DNA of 64,000 bases from Mycolicibacterium madagascariense. GTDB lineage: Bacteria; Actinomycetota; Actinomycetes; Mycobacteriales; Mycobacteriaceae. The stretch's first letter is position 1. Each line of letters begins with the position of its first letter. Both the position numbers and the translations under genes were made by a program. Under the pieces are notes generated by a model that saw only the letters and a list, made by a program, of their open reading frames with translations, was not told the DNA's origin and ran no database searches. Positions 27,757 to 36,435 of the stretch are shown piece by piece. The stretch is taken from contig NZ_AP022610.1 of NCBI RefSeq assembly GCF_010729665.1, forward strand, positions 2,294,001 through 2,358,000, written 5' to 3'.

Positions 27757-29313
27757 TCAGGTCAGCTCGGCCGCCTCGACCTGCTTGATCGGACCGGTGA
27801 ACCACTTCTTGACCGACGCGTGCCAGTAGACGTAGAGCAGGATCAGCACGACGCCGACGAGGATCGGTGTGTAGTTCACGTACTTCCACTCGAAGCCGGG
27901 ATCCCACGGCACACCGAGGTTCGACGTCGGGAACAGCGCGATGATCGAGGTCACGACGATCTCGACCAAGGCGACCGGCGCCATCCACCGGTGGTGACCG
28001 CGCAGGTTCCACTTGCCGACGGGGAACGAGTCGCCCGCCTTCCACCGGTAGTAGATGGGCACGGCGAAGCACAGGTACAGCCCGACGACGCCGATGGAGA
28101 CGACCGCGAAGAACGCGACGGGAACCGGGGCGCCGTTGATGTCCACCTGGACGAGGGCGGGCAGGGTGATGAGCGCGGCGATCACGGCGGTGACGATGAC
28201 GCCGTTGGTCGGGATCTTGTTCTTGCTCACCTTCGACCACAGCTGGTGGCCGGGGACGGCGCGGTCGCGGCTGAACGCGAACAGCATGCGCGAGCTACTG
28301 GTCTGGCAGGCCGTCGTGCAGAACAGCTGGCCCGCCGTCGAGATCAGCAGCACGATGCCCACCCACTTCGAGTCCATCGCCTGGGCGAAGATCACCGAGA
28401 CGGCGCCACCACCGGCGGTCACCTTGTCGGAGTCCTGCACGGCGAACAGGAACGTCAGCAGCAGGATCCAGCCACCGATGGCGGAGTAGAGGATGGACCG
28501 CCAAATGCCCTTGGCCGCACCGTCGGCCGCGCTCTTGGTCTCCTCGGAGAGGTGTGCCGAGGCGTCGTAACCGGTGATCGTGTACTGGGTGAGGATCGCC
28601 GAGATCGGCAGCACGAAGAACAGCCAGCCCACTCCGGAGGTGGATCCTCCGAAGAACCCGGTGTTGTTGACGGTCTTGGCGAACACGTCGCCGAGGCTGG
28701 CGTGGTGCTCGGGCACGAGGATCAGGATCAGGATCACGGCCGCGGCACCCGCGACGTGCCACCACACCGAGACGTTGTTGATGACGGCCAGCAGGTGCGA
28801 CGAGAAGATGTTGATGATCGCCGACAGCACCAGGATGACGATGAAGATGATGAACGTCCTCGTCAGGCTGTACCCGGCGAGCCAACTCTCGCTGAACGTG
28901 CCCAGCGTCAGGTCGAGGAACGTGGCTGCGCCGTAGGCCACCGAGGCCAGGATCGCGATCAGCCCGATCAGGTTGAGCCACCCGGTGTAGTAGCCGGCCT
29001 TGGCGCCGCCCAGCTTGCTGGCCCACCAGTAGATGCCACCGGAGGTCGGGAAGGCCGACACCAGCTCCGACATGGAGAGGCCGATGACGAGGATGAAGAC
29101 CGAGATGATGGGCCAGCCCCAGGCGATCGCGGCGGGGCCGCCGTTGTTCCAGCCGAGGCCGAACGACGTGAAGCAGCCCGCCAGGATCGAGATGATCGAA
29201 AACGAGATGGCGAAGTTGCTGAAGCCCGACCAGGACCGGTTCAGCTCCTGGGCGTAACCGAGTGATGCAAGGTGTCGTTCGTCGTCGGACAGTTCGTCGT
29301 GACCCTCTGGCAC
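27757..29313 (-). CDS. Amino acid/amine permease (APC superfamily)
   Basis: 518 residues with about twelve membrane helices. The family signature is in NRSWSGFSNFAISFSIISILAG and MSELVSAFPTSGGIYWWASKLGG. It is closest in style to GABA, ethanolamine and amino-acid permeases. GTG 29313 is preferred because AGGAG lies seven bases upstream. It is divergent from glnA4 across a 184-bp region with a CTACC-TTT-GGTAG palindrome, and probably imports the amine used by the following genes. Confidence 0.88.
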   Translation of the reverse strand: MPEGHDELSDDERHLASLGYAQELNRSWSGFSNFAISFSIISILAGCFTSFGLGWNNGGPAAIAWGWPIISVFILVIGLSMSELVSAFPTSGGIYWWASKLGGAKAGYYTGWLNLIGLIAILASVAYGAATFLDLTLGTFSESWLAGYSLTRTFIIFIVILVLSAIINIFSSHLLAVINNVSVWWHVAGAAAVILILILVPEHHASLGDVFAKTVNNTGFFGGSTSGVGWLFFVLPISAILTQYTITGYDASAHLSEETKSAADGAAKGIWRSILYSAIGGWILLLTFLFAVQDSDKVTAGGGAVSVIFAQAMDSKWVGIVLLISTAGQLFCTTACQTSSSRMLFAFSRDRAVPGHQLWSKVSKNKIPTNGVIVTAVIAALITLPALVQVDINGAPVPVAFFAVVSIGVVGLYLCFAVPIYYRWKAGDSFPVGKWNLRGHHRWMAPVALVEIVVTSIIALFPTSNLGVPWDPGFEWKYVNYTPILVGVVLILLYVYWHASVKKWFTGPIKQVEAAELT

Positions 29314-29390
29314 GGTGGTTCTCCTTCTCGGGGCCGCGCTCGTGAGGCGCGCACTGAGACGGAACAATAGAGTGGCAATGGACTGGTGTC

Positions 29391-29403
29391 CTACCTTTGG
29401 TAG
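29391..29403. promoter_or_regulatory. Palindrome CTACC-TTT-GGTAG between permease and glnA4
   Basis: Perfect five-base arms with a three-base centre in the divergent promoter region. It is a candidate operator for the FadR-type regulator encoded downstream (33855-34580). Confidence 0.35.
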
Positions 29404-29497
29404 TGACGTTCGTGTAAATCGGCGCGGGTATTGGCCGCTGACGACGATCCAATGGTTGACTTTGACCCATGTTGGCCCGCTTCGAGAGGCAGTGCAC

Positions 29498-30874
29498 GTG
29501 ACCAAGGGAACCGCACGACCCGGCATGCTCGAGCTCACCGAGCTGCAGAAGCTGGTGGCCGACGACGAGGTCGACACCGTCATCGTCGGCTTCACCGACA
29601 TGCAGGGCCGGCTCACCGGCAAACGGATCTCGGCGCGGTTGTTCGTCGACGACGTGATCGCCAACGGCGCCGAATGCTGCAACTACCTGCTCGCCGTCGA
29701 CGTCGACATGAACACCGTCGACGGCTACGCGATGTCGAGCTGGGAGGCTGGCTACGGCGACATGGTCATGACGCCGGACTTCTCCACCCTGCGCAGGATT
29801 CCGTGGCTGCCCGCGACCGCGCTGGTGATGGCCGACCTCGGATGGCACGACGGCAGTCCCGTCGTACCCGCGCCGCGCAGCATCCTGCGCGCGCAGCTCG
29901 ACCGGCTGGCCCAGCGCGGCATGGTCGCGGTGGCGGCCACCGAACTCGAGTTCATGGTGTTCGACGACTCCTACCGGGACGCCTGGTCGAAGAACTACCA
30001 CGCGCTGACGCCGGCCACCGACTACAACATCGACTACGCCATGCTGGCGTCGACCAGGATGGAGCCGTTGCTGCGCGACATCCGGCGCGGCATGGAGGGC
30101 GCCGGACTGTATTGCGAGGGCGTCAAGGGCGAATGCAACCTGGGGCAGCAGGAGATCGGGTTCCGCTACGACGACGCCCTGGTCACCTGCGACAACCACA
30201 CCGTCTACAAGAACGGTGCCAAGGAGATCGCCGATCAGCACGGCCAGAGCCTGACGTTCATGGCCAAGTTCGACGAACGCGAGGGCAACAGCTGCCACAT
30301 CCATCTGTCGTTCCGCGGTGAGGACGGCTCGGCCGTGTTCGCCGACGACGACGGCCCGCTCGGGATGTCGCCGATGTTCCGCAGTTTCGTCGCCGGTCAG
30401 CTGGCGACGCTGCGCGAGCTGACGCTCTTCTACGCACCGAACGTCAACTCCTACAAGCGTTTCGTCGACGGCAGCTTCGCGCCGACGGCGGTGGCGTGGG
30501 GCATCGACAACCGCACCTGCGCCCTGCGCGTGGTGGGTCACGGGCACGGCATGCGGATGGAGTGTCGCGCGCCCGGCGGTGACGTCAACCAGTATCTCGC
30601 GGTGGCGGCGCTCATCGCCGGTGGACTGCACGGGATCGATCAGGGTCTCGAGCTCGGCGAGCCCACGACCGGAAACGCGTATACCAGTGGCGCCGAACGA
30701 CTTCCGACGACGCTGGCCGAAGCGGCCGCACTGTTCGAGGCGTCGTCGGTGGCTCGGGAGGCGTTCGGCGACGAGGTCGTCGAACACTATCTGAACAACG
30801 CCCGCGTCGAGTTGAAGGCGTTCAACTCCGCGGTCACCGACTGGGAGCGGAGGCGCGGTTTTGAGCGGCTCTGA
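29498..30874 (+). CDS. glnA4: Glutamine synthetase-like gamma-glutamyl-amine ligase GlnA4
   Basis: 458 residues with the glutamine synthetase fold: MAVAATELEFMVFDDSYRD (metal Glu), EGVKGECNLGQQEIGFRY, FMAKFDEREGNSCHIHLSF and FVDGSFAPTAVAWGIDNRTCALR. GlnA4-type proteins generally do not make glutamine; Streptomyces relatives gamma-glutamylate ethanolamine or polyamines. GTG 29498 is supported by GAGAGG about eight bases upstream. It begins the run glnA4-amidotransferase-aldC-SDR-FadR. Confidence 0.9.
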   Translation: MTKGTARPGMLELTELQKLVADDEVDTVIVGFTDMQGRLTGKRISARLFVDDVIANGAECCNYLLAVDVDMNTVDGYAMSSWEAGYGDMVMTPDFSTLRRIPWLPATALVMADLGWHDGSPVVPAPRSILRAQLDRLAQRGMVAVAATELEFMVFDDSYRDAWSKNYHALTPATDYNIDYAMLASTRMEPLLRDIRRGMEGAGLYCEGVKGECNLGQQEIGFRYDDALVTCDNHTVYKNGAKEIADQHGQSLTFMAKFDEREGNSCHIHLSFRGEDGSAVFADDDGPLGMSPMFRSFVAGQLATLRELTLFYAPNVNSYKRFVDGSFAPTAVAWGIDNRTCALRVVGHGHGMRMECRAPGGDVNQYLAVAALIAGGLHGIDQGLELGEPTTGNAYTSGAERLPTTLAEAAALFEASSVAREAFGDEVVEHYLNNARVELKAFNSAVTDWERRRGFERL

Positions 30875-31706
30875 CATCCCCGCGGTTTCCCCCGCGAGCA
30901 GACGCGAAAATGCCGTCGACCACGGCGTGTCGGACACCTTTGCGTCTGTTCGGCCGGTGGTTGGGCTGACGACGTACCTGCAACGGGCGCAGACCGGCGT
31001 GTGGGACGTCCGCGCGTCGTTCCTGCCCGCGGTGTACCTCGAGGGCGTCACTCGGGCGGGCGGCATCGCGACGCTGCTCCCGCCGCAACCGGTCGACGAC
31101 GCGATCGTCGGGCGCGTGCTCGACGGCCTGGACGGCCTCGTCGTCACCGGGGGGCGCGACGTGGATCCCGCGAGTTACGGCCAAGTGCCACACCAGAAGA
31201 CCGACGAACCGGCCAGGGACCGCGATGCGTGGGAGTTCGCCCTGGTGCGTGGCGCGCTGTCGCGTGGGATGCCACTGCTGGGCATCTGCCGCGGTGCCCA
31301 GGTGCTCAACGTCGCGCTCGGTGGCACGCTGCACCAGCACCTGCCCGACGTCGTCGGCCACTACCAGCATCAGCTCGGCAACGCCGTGTTCAACACCTCC
31401 TCCATCACGACCGTGCCCGGCACCCGGGTGGCCGCCCTCATCGGCGAGTCGACCGACGCGCAGTGCTATCACCACCAGGCCATCGCCGAGCTGGGGACCG
31501 GGCTGATCGCGTCGGCCTGGGACCCCGATGGCGTGATCGAGGCCGTCGAACTGGCTCCCGGGGCGAGCGTAGCGACGGGGGAGACCGCAGGGGCGGAGTT
31601 CGTGGTCGCCGTCCAGTGGCATCCCGAGGAACGGCTCGACGATTTGCGTCTGTTCGCCGGGGTCGTGCACGCGGCCGCCGATTTCGCCACCGAGAGGATC
31701 CGATGA
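30861..31706 (+). CDS. Class I amidotransferase-like gamma-glutamyl hydrolase (PuuD-like, Rv2859c)
   Basis: 281 residues. The GATase-1 nucleophile Cys is in LLGICRGAQVLNVALGG, with HHQAI and the catalytic His/Glu in VAVQWHPEE. PuuD-type enzymes release the product from its gamma-glutamyl adduct. TTG 30861 lies inside the glnA4 3' end and has GGAGG seven bases upstream; GTG 30927 is an alternative. Residues ~11-32 are encoded by a dispersed palindromic repeat, and the M. tuberculosis orthologue also has a variable, repeated N-terminus. Confidence 0.88.
   Translation: MSGSDIPAVSPASRRENAVDHGVSDTFASVRPVVGLTTYLQRAQTGVWDVRASFLPAVYLEGVTRAGGIATLLPPQPVDDAIVGRVLDGLDGLVVTGGRDVDPASYGQVPHQKTDEPARDRDAWEFALVRGALSRGMPLLGICRGAQVLNVALGGTLHQHLPDVVGHYQHQLGNAVFNTSSITTVPGTRVAALIGESTDAQCYHHQAIAELGTGLIASAWDPDGVIEAVELAPGASVATGETAGAEFVVAVQWHPEERLDDLRLFAGVVHAAADFATERIR
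30892..30955. repeat. Dispersed palindromic repeat, copy 2
   Basis: The arms CCGCGAGCAGACGC and GCGTCTGTTCGG flank a centre containing CCACGGCGTGTCGGACACC. It is similar along its length to the copy at 26367-26431. It lies inside the coding sequence of the amidotransferase N-terminus. Confidence 0.75.
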
Positions 31707-33067
31707 CCAGCAGTACCCTGATCAATCCCGCCACCGAGGAGGTGCTGCGCACCGTCGAGATGCTCGACGTGCCCGCGGTGGACGACGCCGTCGCGCGTGC
31801 GGCGACCGCGCAGAAGCAGTGGGCCAAGCTGGCGCCGGCCGACCGCGCCGCGGCGCTGCGGTCGTTCGCCGCGGTGGTCGACGCCCACGTCGACGAACTC
31901 GCTGCACTGGAGGTCGCCAACTCCGGCCACGTGATCGGCAACGCCGAGTGGGAGGCCGGGCACGTGCGCGACGTCCTGCAGTTCTACTCCGCCAGCCCGG
32001 AACGCATGTCCGGCAAGCAGATTCCCGTCGCCGGCGGTTTCGACGTCACGTTCAACGAGCCCCTCGGCGTCGTCGGGGTCATCGCGCCGTGGAACTTCCC
32101 CATGACGATCGCGTCGTGGGGCTTCGTGCCCGCGCTCGCCGCCGGTAACGCCGTCCTGGTCAAGCCGGCCGAGATCACGCCGCTGACCACCATGCGGTTG
32201 GCCGAACTCGGCCGCGAGGCCGGTCTGCCGGACGGTCTGTTCCAGGTCCTGCCCGGTCAAGGTTCGGTGGTGGGGGAGCGGTTCGTCACCCACCCGGGCG
32301 TGCGTAAGATCGTGTTCACCGGCTCCACCAAGGTGGGCATCAAGGTGATGGCCGGGGCCGCGCAACAGGTCAAGCGCGTCACCCTGGAACTGGGCGGCAA
32401 GAGCGCCAACATCGTCTTCGACGATTGCGATCTGGAGCAGGCCGCCGCGACCGCACCGTACGGGGTCTTCGACAACGCCGGCCAGGACTGCTGTGCCCGC
32501 AGCCGAATCCTGGTGCAGCGCAACGTCTACGACAAGTTCATGGAGCTTCTCGAGCCCGCTGTGCGGGGCGTCGTCGTCGGTGACCCCGCGTCGCGGGACA
32601 GCGAGATGGGGCCGCTGGTGTCCAAGCCACACTTCGACACCGTCGCGTCCTACGTGCCCGACGATGCGCCGGTGGCCTTCCGTGGCACCGCTCCGGACGG
32701 ACCCGGATACTGGTTTCCCCCAACGGTTCTCACTCCGCAGCGGAAGGACCGGGCGGCGACCGAGGAGATCTTCGGGCCCGTCGTGACGGTGCTGCCCTTC
32801 GAAGACGAGGCCGACGCCATCGAACTGGCCAACGACAGTCCCTATGGTCTGTCCGGGTCGATCTGGACGGACAACCTGTCGCGGGCGCTGCGGGTGTCCC
32901 GGGCCGTGGAATCGGGCAATCTGTCGGTCAATTCGCATTCCTCGGTCCGCTACAACACGCCGTTCGGCGGCTTCAAGCAATCGGGTCTGGGCCGCGAACT
33001 CGGCCCCGACGCGCCGCTGCACTTCACGGAAACCAAGAACGTCTTCTTCAAGATCGGAGAACCATAA
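31703..33067 (+). CDS. aldC: NAD(P)-dependent aldehyde dehydrogenase
   Basis: 454 residues. The catalytic Glu is in TLELGGKSANIVF and the nucleophilic Cys in NAGQDCCARSRI (about residue 263). The NAD-binding part includes APWNFPMTIASWG and FTGSTKVG. It oxidises an aldehyde to the acid, matching PuuC in putrescine-type degradation. The ATG overlaps the stop of the amidotransferase (ATGA), as in the Rv2859c-Rv2858c pair. Confidence 0.93.
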   Translation: MTSSTLINPATEEVLRTVEMLDVPAVDDAVARAATAQKQWAKLAPADRAAALRSFAAVVDAHVDELAALEVANSGHVIGNAEWEAGHVRDVLQFYSASPERMSGKQIPVAGGFDVTFNEPLGVVGVIAPWNFPMTIASWGFVPALAAGNAVLVKPAEITPLTTMRLAELGREAGLPDGLFQVLPGQGSVVGERFVTHPGVRKIVFTGSTKVGIKVMAGAAQQVKRVTLELGGKSANIVFDDCDLEQAAATAPYGVFDNAGQDCCARSRILVQRNVYDKFMELLEPAVRGVVVGDPASRDSEMGPLVSKPHFDTVASYVPDDAPVAFRGTAPDGPGYWFPPTVLTPQRKDRAATEEIFGPVVTVLPFEDEADAIELANDSPYGLSGSIWTDNLSRALRVSRAVESGNLSVNSHSSVRYNTPFGGFKQSGLGRELGPDAPLHFTETKNVFFKIGEP

Positions 33068-33841
33068 ATGGATTTGACCCAGCGGCTGAAGGACAAGGTC
33101 GCGGTCATCACCGGCGGCGCGAGCGGCATCGGCCTCGCGACGGTCAAGCGCATGCGGAACGAGGGCGCCATCGTCGTGATCGGTGACATCGACCCGGCGA
33201 CCGGCAAGACGGTGGCCGACGACCTGAACGTCACCTTCGTCCAGGTCGACGTGTCGGACCAGGTGGCGGTGGATCGGTTGTTCGACACCGCGGTCGAACT
33301 CCACGGCGGCGTCGACATCGCCTTCAACAACGCGGGCATCAGCCCGCCGGATGACGATCTGATCGAGGTCACCGGCATCGACGCGTGGGACCGGGTGCAG
33401 GACATCAACCTCAAGTCGGTCTTCTTCTGCTGCAAGGCCGCACTGCGTCACATGGTGCCCGCGCAGAAGGGGTCGATCGTCAACACCGCGTCGTTCGTGG
33501 CGGTCAACGGATCGGCGACGTCGCAGATCTCCTACACCGCGTCGAAGGGTGGCGTGCTCGCCATGTCGCGCGAACTGGGCATCCAGTACGCCCGCCAGGG
33601 AATTCGGGTGAATGCGCTGTGCCCAGGACCGGTCAACACCCCGCTGCTGCAGGAGCTGTTCGCCAAGGATCCCGAGCGCGCCGCGCGCCGCCTGGTCCAC
33701 GTCCCGATGGGCCGCTTCGCCGAGCCCGACGAGCTCGCGGCCGCGGTGACGTTCCTCGCCAGTGACGACGCGTCGTTCATCACCGGGTCGACCTTCCTGG
33801 TCGACGGCGGCATCACCGGCCACTACGTGACACCGCTGTAA
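33068..33841 (+). CDS. Short-chain dehydrogenase/reductase (Rv2857c-like)
   Basis: 257 residues. The cofactor motif TGGASGIG is at ~16-23, with NNAG, and the catalytic Ser/Tyr/Lys are in NTASFVAVNGSATSQISYTASKGG. It begins directly after the aldC stop, so the two are cotranslated. It probably oxidises or reduces an intermediate of the same amine pathway; the substrate is not known. Confidence 0.92.
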   Translation: MDLTQRLKDKVAVITGGASGIGLATVKRMRNEGAIVVIGDIDPATGKTVADDLNVTFVQVDVSDQVAVDRLFDTAVELHGGVDIAFNNAGISPPDDDLIEVTGIDAWDRVQDINLKSVFFCCKAALRHMVPAQKGSIVNTASFVAVNGSATSQISYTASKGGVLAMSRELGIQYARQGIRVNALCPGPVNTPLLQELFAKDPERAARRLVHVPMGRFAEPDELAAAVTFLASDDASFITGSTFLVDGGITGHYVTPL

Positions 33842-33854
33842 GCGACCCACGCCC

Positions 33855-34580
33855 ATGACAGTCGAACCGGATCCGCAGCCAGCCCGCGAGACGCTGCTGC
33901 GCCCGGTTCGGCTCGGCAATGCCTTCGAGGACACGGTCGGCCGGCTGCTGGAGACGATTCGGCTCGGCGTGCTCGCCCCCGGTGAATCCCTACCGCCGGA
34001 GCGCGAACTGGCGACTCGGCTCGGCGTCAGCCGCGACACCGTCCGCGAGGCCATCAAGTCGCTGTCGGAGGCGGGGTACCTGGTGTCGCGGCGTGGTCGC
34101 TACGGCGGCACGTTCCTCGCCGACGACCTGCCGGCGCCGAGCGGCGACGGGGTGCGGTTCAGCAGGGCCGACATCGACGACACGCTGCGACTGCGGGAGG
34201 TGCTCGAGGTCGGTGCGGCCCGGATGGCGGCGGGTCGGACGCTGACCGCCGCCGAACGGGAAACGCTGTGGAGCAGGTTGCGGGACGTCAGGGGAGCCGC
34301 CCTCGAGGACTATCGGCGCCTGGATTCCCGACTGCACCTCGCCATCGCCGAGGCCGCGGGGGTGCCGTCGCTGGTGCCGCTGGTGGCAGAGAACCGCATG
34401 CGGCTCAACGAGTTGCTCGACCACATCCCGCTACTCGCGCGCAACATCGTGCACTCCGACGAACAGCACGACGCCATCGTCATGGCGATCCTGGCCGGTG
34501 ACGCCGACGGGGCGGCGGAGACGATGACGGCGCACGTGTGGGGATCGGCCTCGCTACTGCACGGGTTTCTCGACAGCTAA
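33855..34580 (+). CDS. GntR-family regulator, FadR subfamily (FCD domain)
   Basis: 241 residues with an N-terminal winged HTH (LAPGESLPPERELATRLGVSRDTVREAIKSL) and an all-helical FCD ligand-binding domain with the metal-site residues in LDSRLHLAIAEAAG and HSDEQHDAIVMAI. It ends the glnA4 operon and is the likely regulator of glnA4 and the divergent permease. Its last 27 bp overlap the convergent TetR gene. Confidence 0.9.
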   Translation: MTVEPDPQPARETLLRPVRLGNAFEDTVGRLLETIRLGVLAPGESLPPERELATRLGVSRDTVREAIKSLSEAGYLVSRRGRYGGTFLADDLPAPSGDGVRFSRADIDDTLRLREVLEVGAARMAAGRTLTAAERETLWSRLRDVRGAALEDYRRLDSRLHLAIAEAAGVPSLVPLVAENRMRLNELLDHIPLLARNIVHSDEQHDAIVMAILAGDADGAAETMTAHVWGSASLLHGFLDS

Positions 34581-35144
34581 CGCACGCAGGATGTCTCGCA
34601 GCCGGTCGAGTTGATCGTCGAGGTTGTCGAGGTCGATCCCACCGAGCGCCACGGCGCGGAAGACCAGGCCGTCCAGCGCCGAGAAGATGACGTCGACGGT
34701 GTGGATGTCATGCGGCAGGCCCATGCGCTGGAGCGAGGCCCGCGTCGCGGCGCGGTAGTTCTCGTAGTAGCGATCGATGTGTGGTCGCAGGTCGGGTCGC
34801 CGACGCGACTCCAGGACCAACTCGTATTGGAAGACCTGCTCGTCGAGCGTGCGGCGAACCGACTGCCCGAGGGTGGCGACGTAGTCGTCGATGCGGTCGC
34901 TCTCGGGCGGCTGCGACGAGCCGTCGAGGCTCACCTTCACGCAGTGCTCGAGGGCCGCTTCGAGTAGTTCGTCGAGGTTGGCGAAGTGATGTTGCACCGT
35001 GCCGTGCGTGACTCCGGCCTCCTGTGCGACGGCGCGATAGGTCAGTTTGCGGAAGCCGCGCACCGCGACGATGCGAATCGTGGCGGCGATGAGCGCGTCG
35101 CGGCCCCTGCCGTAGCCGGGCCTGGCGTCCTCCGCGGCGGTCAT
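34554..35144 (-). CDS. TetR-family transcriptional regulator
   Basis: 196 residues. The HTH is in KLTYRAVAQEAGVTHGTVQHHF, followed by a helical effector domain. It is divergent from the OCD/FAD-oxidase pair, with a 20-bp palindrome in between, and is the probable local repressor. The 3' end overlaps the FadR-type gene by 27 bp. Confidence 0.9.
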   Translation of the reverse strand: MTAAEDARPGYGRGRDALIAATIRIVAVRGFRKLTYRAVAQEAGVTHGTVQHHFANLDELLEAALEHCVKVSLDGSSQPPESDRIDDYVATLGQSVRRTLDEQVFQYELVLESRRRPDLRPHIDRYYENYRAATRASLQRMGLPHDIHTVDVIFSALDGLVFRAVALGGIDLDNLDDQLDRLRDILRALAVEKPVQ

Positions 35145-35221
35145 GCGGCCTGCCCCCTCAACCCGTTAACTCAACGACCACATGCGTGCCGTCGTTGGAA
35201 ACACGGCGAGCGCACGCGCGA

Positions 35222-35241
35222 AACATTACAAACGTAACGTT
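35222..35241. promoter_or_regulatory. Imperfect palindrome AACATTAC-AAAC-GTAACGTT, candidate TetR operator
   Basis: Eight-base arms matching at seven positions lie between the divergent TetR and OCD genes, 78 bp upstream of the TetR start. Typical size and place for an autoregulatory TetR site. Confidence 0.55.
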
Positions 35242-35283
35242 GGCGCCGTCCACCGCGCAGAAGCCTGTCAGAAAGATACTTCG

Positions 35284-36435
35284 TTGTTCGAGACCGAGTC
35301 GTTCGACACCGCCATCGACTTCCTCTACCTCTCCGAGCCCGACATGGTCGCCGCCGGCGTCACCGACATGTCCGCCTGCGTCGACGCGATGGAGCAGACG
35401 TTCGCGCTGCTGCACCGCGGCGACTACCGAATGTCCGGGCCCAACAACGACTCTCATGGTGCCGGCATCAAGTTCCCCGCCGACTCGCCCTTTCCGACGA
35501 TGCCCCGCAGCGGCGCCGACCGTCGCTTCATGGCCATGCCCGCCTATTTGGGCGGAGACTTCGGCACGACGGGGGTGAAGTGGTACGGCTCGAACCTCGC
35601 CAACCAGGCCAAGGGACTGCCCCGGTCGATCCTGATGTTCATGCTGAGCGATACCGACACGGGTGCGCCGCTCGCGTTGATGTCGGCCAACCTGCTGTCG
35701 GCATACCGCACCGGTGCCGTCCCCGGGGTCGGCGCACGCCATCTGGCGCAACCGGATTCGCGGGTGGTCGGCATCCTCGGGCCGGGTGTCATCGGCCGCA
35801 GTTCCCTGGCTGCCTTCATGACGGCCTGCCCGAAGATCGACACCGTGAAGTTCGTCGGTCGCGACCGCAGGAGCATCGAGACGTTCACCGCCTGGGTAGC
35901 CGACGAGTGCCCGCAGATCACCAGCGTGATCGAGGTCGACTCGGCCGAGGCGGCCGTGCGCGACAGTGACATCGTGACGTTCTGCACGACCGGCGCCAGC
36001 GGTGACCCCTCGACGTATCCGACGTTGGAGCGAGACTGGGTCAAGCCCGGTGCGTTCGTCAGCATGCCCTCGATCGGCAACATCGATGCCGGAATGGAGG
36101 CCTCCGACGTGCGCAAGGTCGCCGACAACACCAGGATGTACGAGGCCTGGGCGGCCGAGGTGGGGTATCCGGCCCACCATCACGTGTCACTGATCGGCTG
36201 CAAGTTCATGGACATGATCCACGACGGCACGATGAGTCGCGACGACCTCATCGACCTCGGCGCGATCGTCACCGGCGCGGTTCAGGGGCGCCGCAGCCAG
36301 GACGAGATCGTGCTGATGTCCATCGGTGGCATGCCGGTGGAAGACGTCGCATGGGGCACCACGTTGTACCGCAACGCCATTGCCAAGGGGATCGGCACGA
36401 CGCTCAATCTGTGGGAGAGGCCGGTGATGGCATGA
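35284..36435 (+). CDS. Ornithine cyclodeaminase/mu-crystallin family protein
   Basis: 383 residues. The NAD-binding half has RVVGILGPGVIGRSSLAAFM and the substrate half GVKWYGSN and MSANLLSAYRTGA. Members include ornithine cyclodeaminases, imine reductases and proteins annotated as a subunit of amine oxidases. TTG 35284 is chosen because AGAAAGA lies seven bases upstream and the candidate operator is further up; a longer start would place the operator inside the gene. The stop overlaps the next ATG (ATGA), so it may work as a complex with the FAD oxidase. Confidence 0.82.
   Translation: MFETESFDTAIDFLYLSEPDMVAAGVTDMSACVDAMEQTFALLHRGDYRMSGPNNDSHGAGIKFPADSPFPTMPRSGADRRFMAMPAYLGGDFGTTGVKWYGSNLANQAKGLPRSILMFMLSDTDTGAPLALMSANLLSAYRTGAVPGVGARHLAQPDSRVVGILGPGVIGRSSLAAFMTACPKIDTVKFVGRDRRSIETFTAWVADECPQITSVIEVDSAEAAVRDSDIVTFCTTGASGDPSTYPTLERDWVKPGAFVSMPSIGNIDAGMEASDVRKVADNTRMYEAWAAEVGYPAHHHVSLIGCKFMDMIHDGTMSRDDLIDLGAIVTGAVQGRRSQDEIVLMSIGGMPVEDVAWGTTLYRNAIAKGIGTTLNLWERPVMA

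Noticed and set aside
31469..34057. 862-codon minus-strand frame opposite aldC and the SDR
   Set aside because: Mirrors the reading frames of the real genes; no domain, and the real genes have complete catalytic motifs.
33549..34580. Overlap of FadR-type and TetR genes considered as evidence for a wrong gene end
   Set aside because: Both C-termini are plausible and full length; a 27-bp convergent overlap is common in dense genomes.
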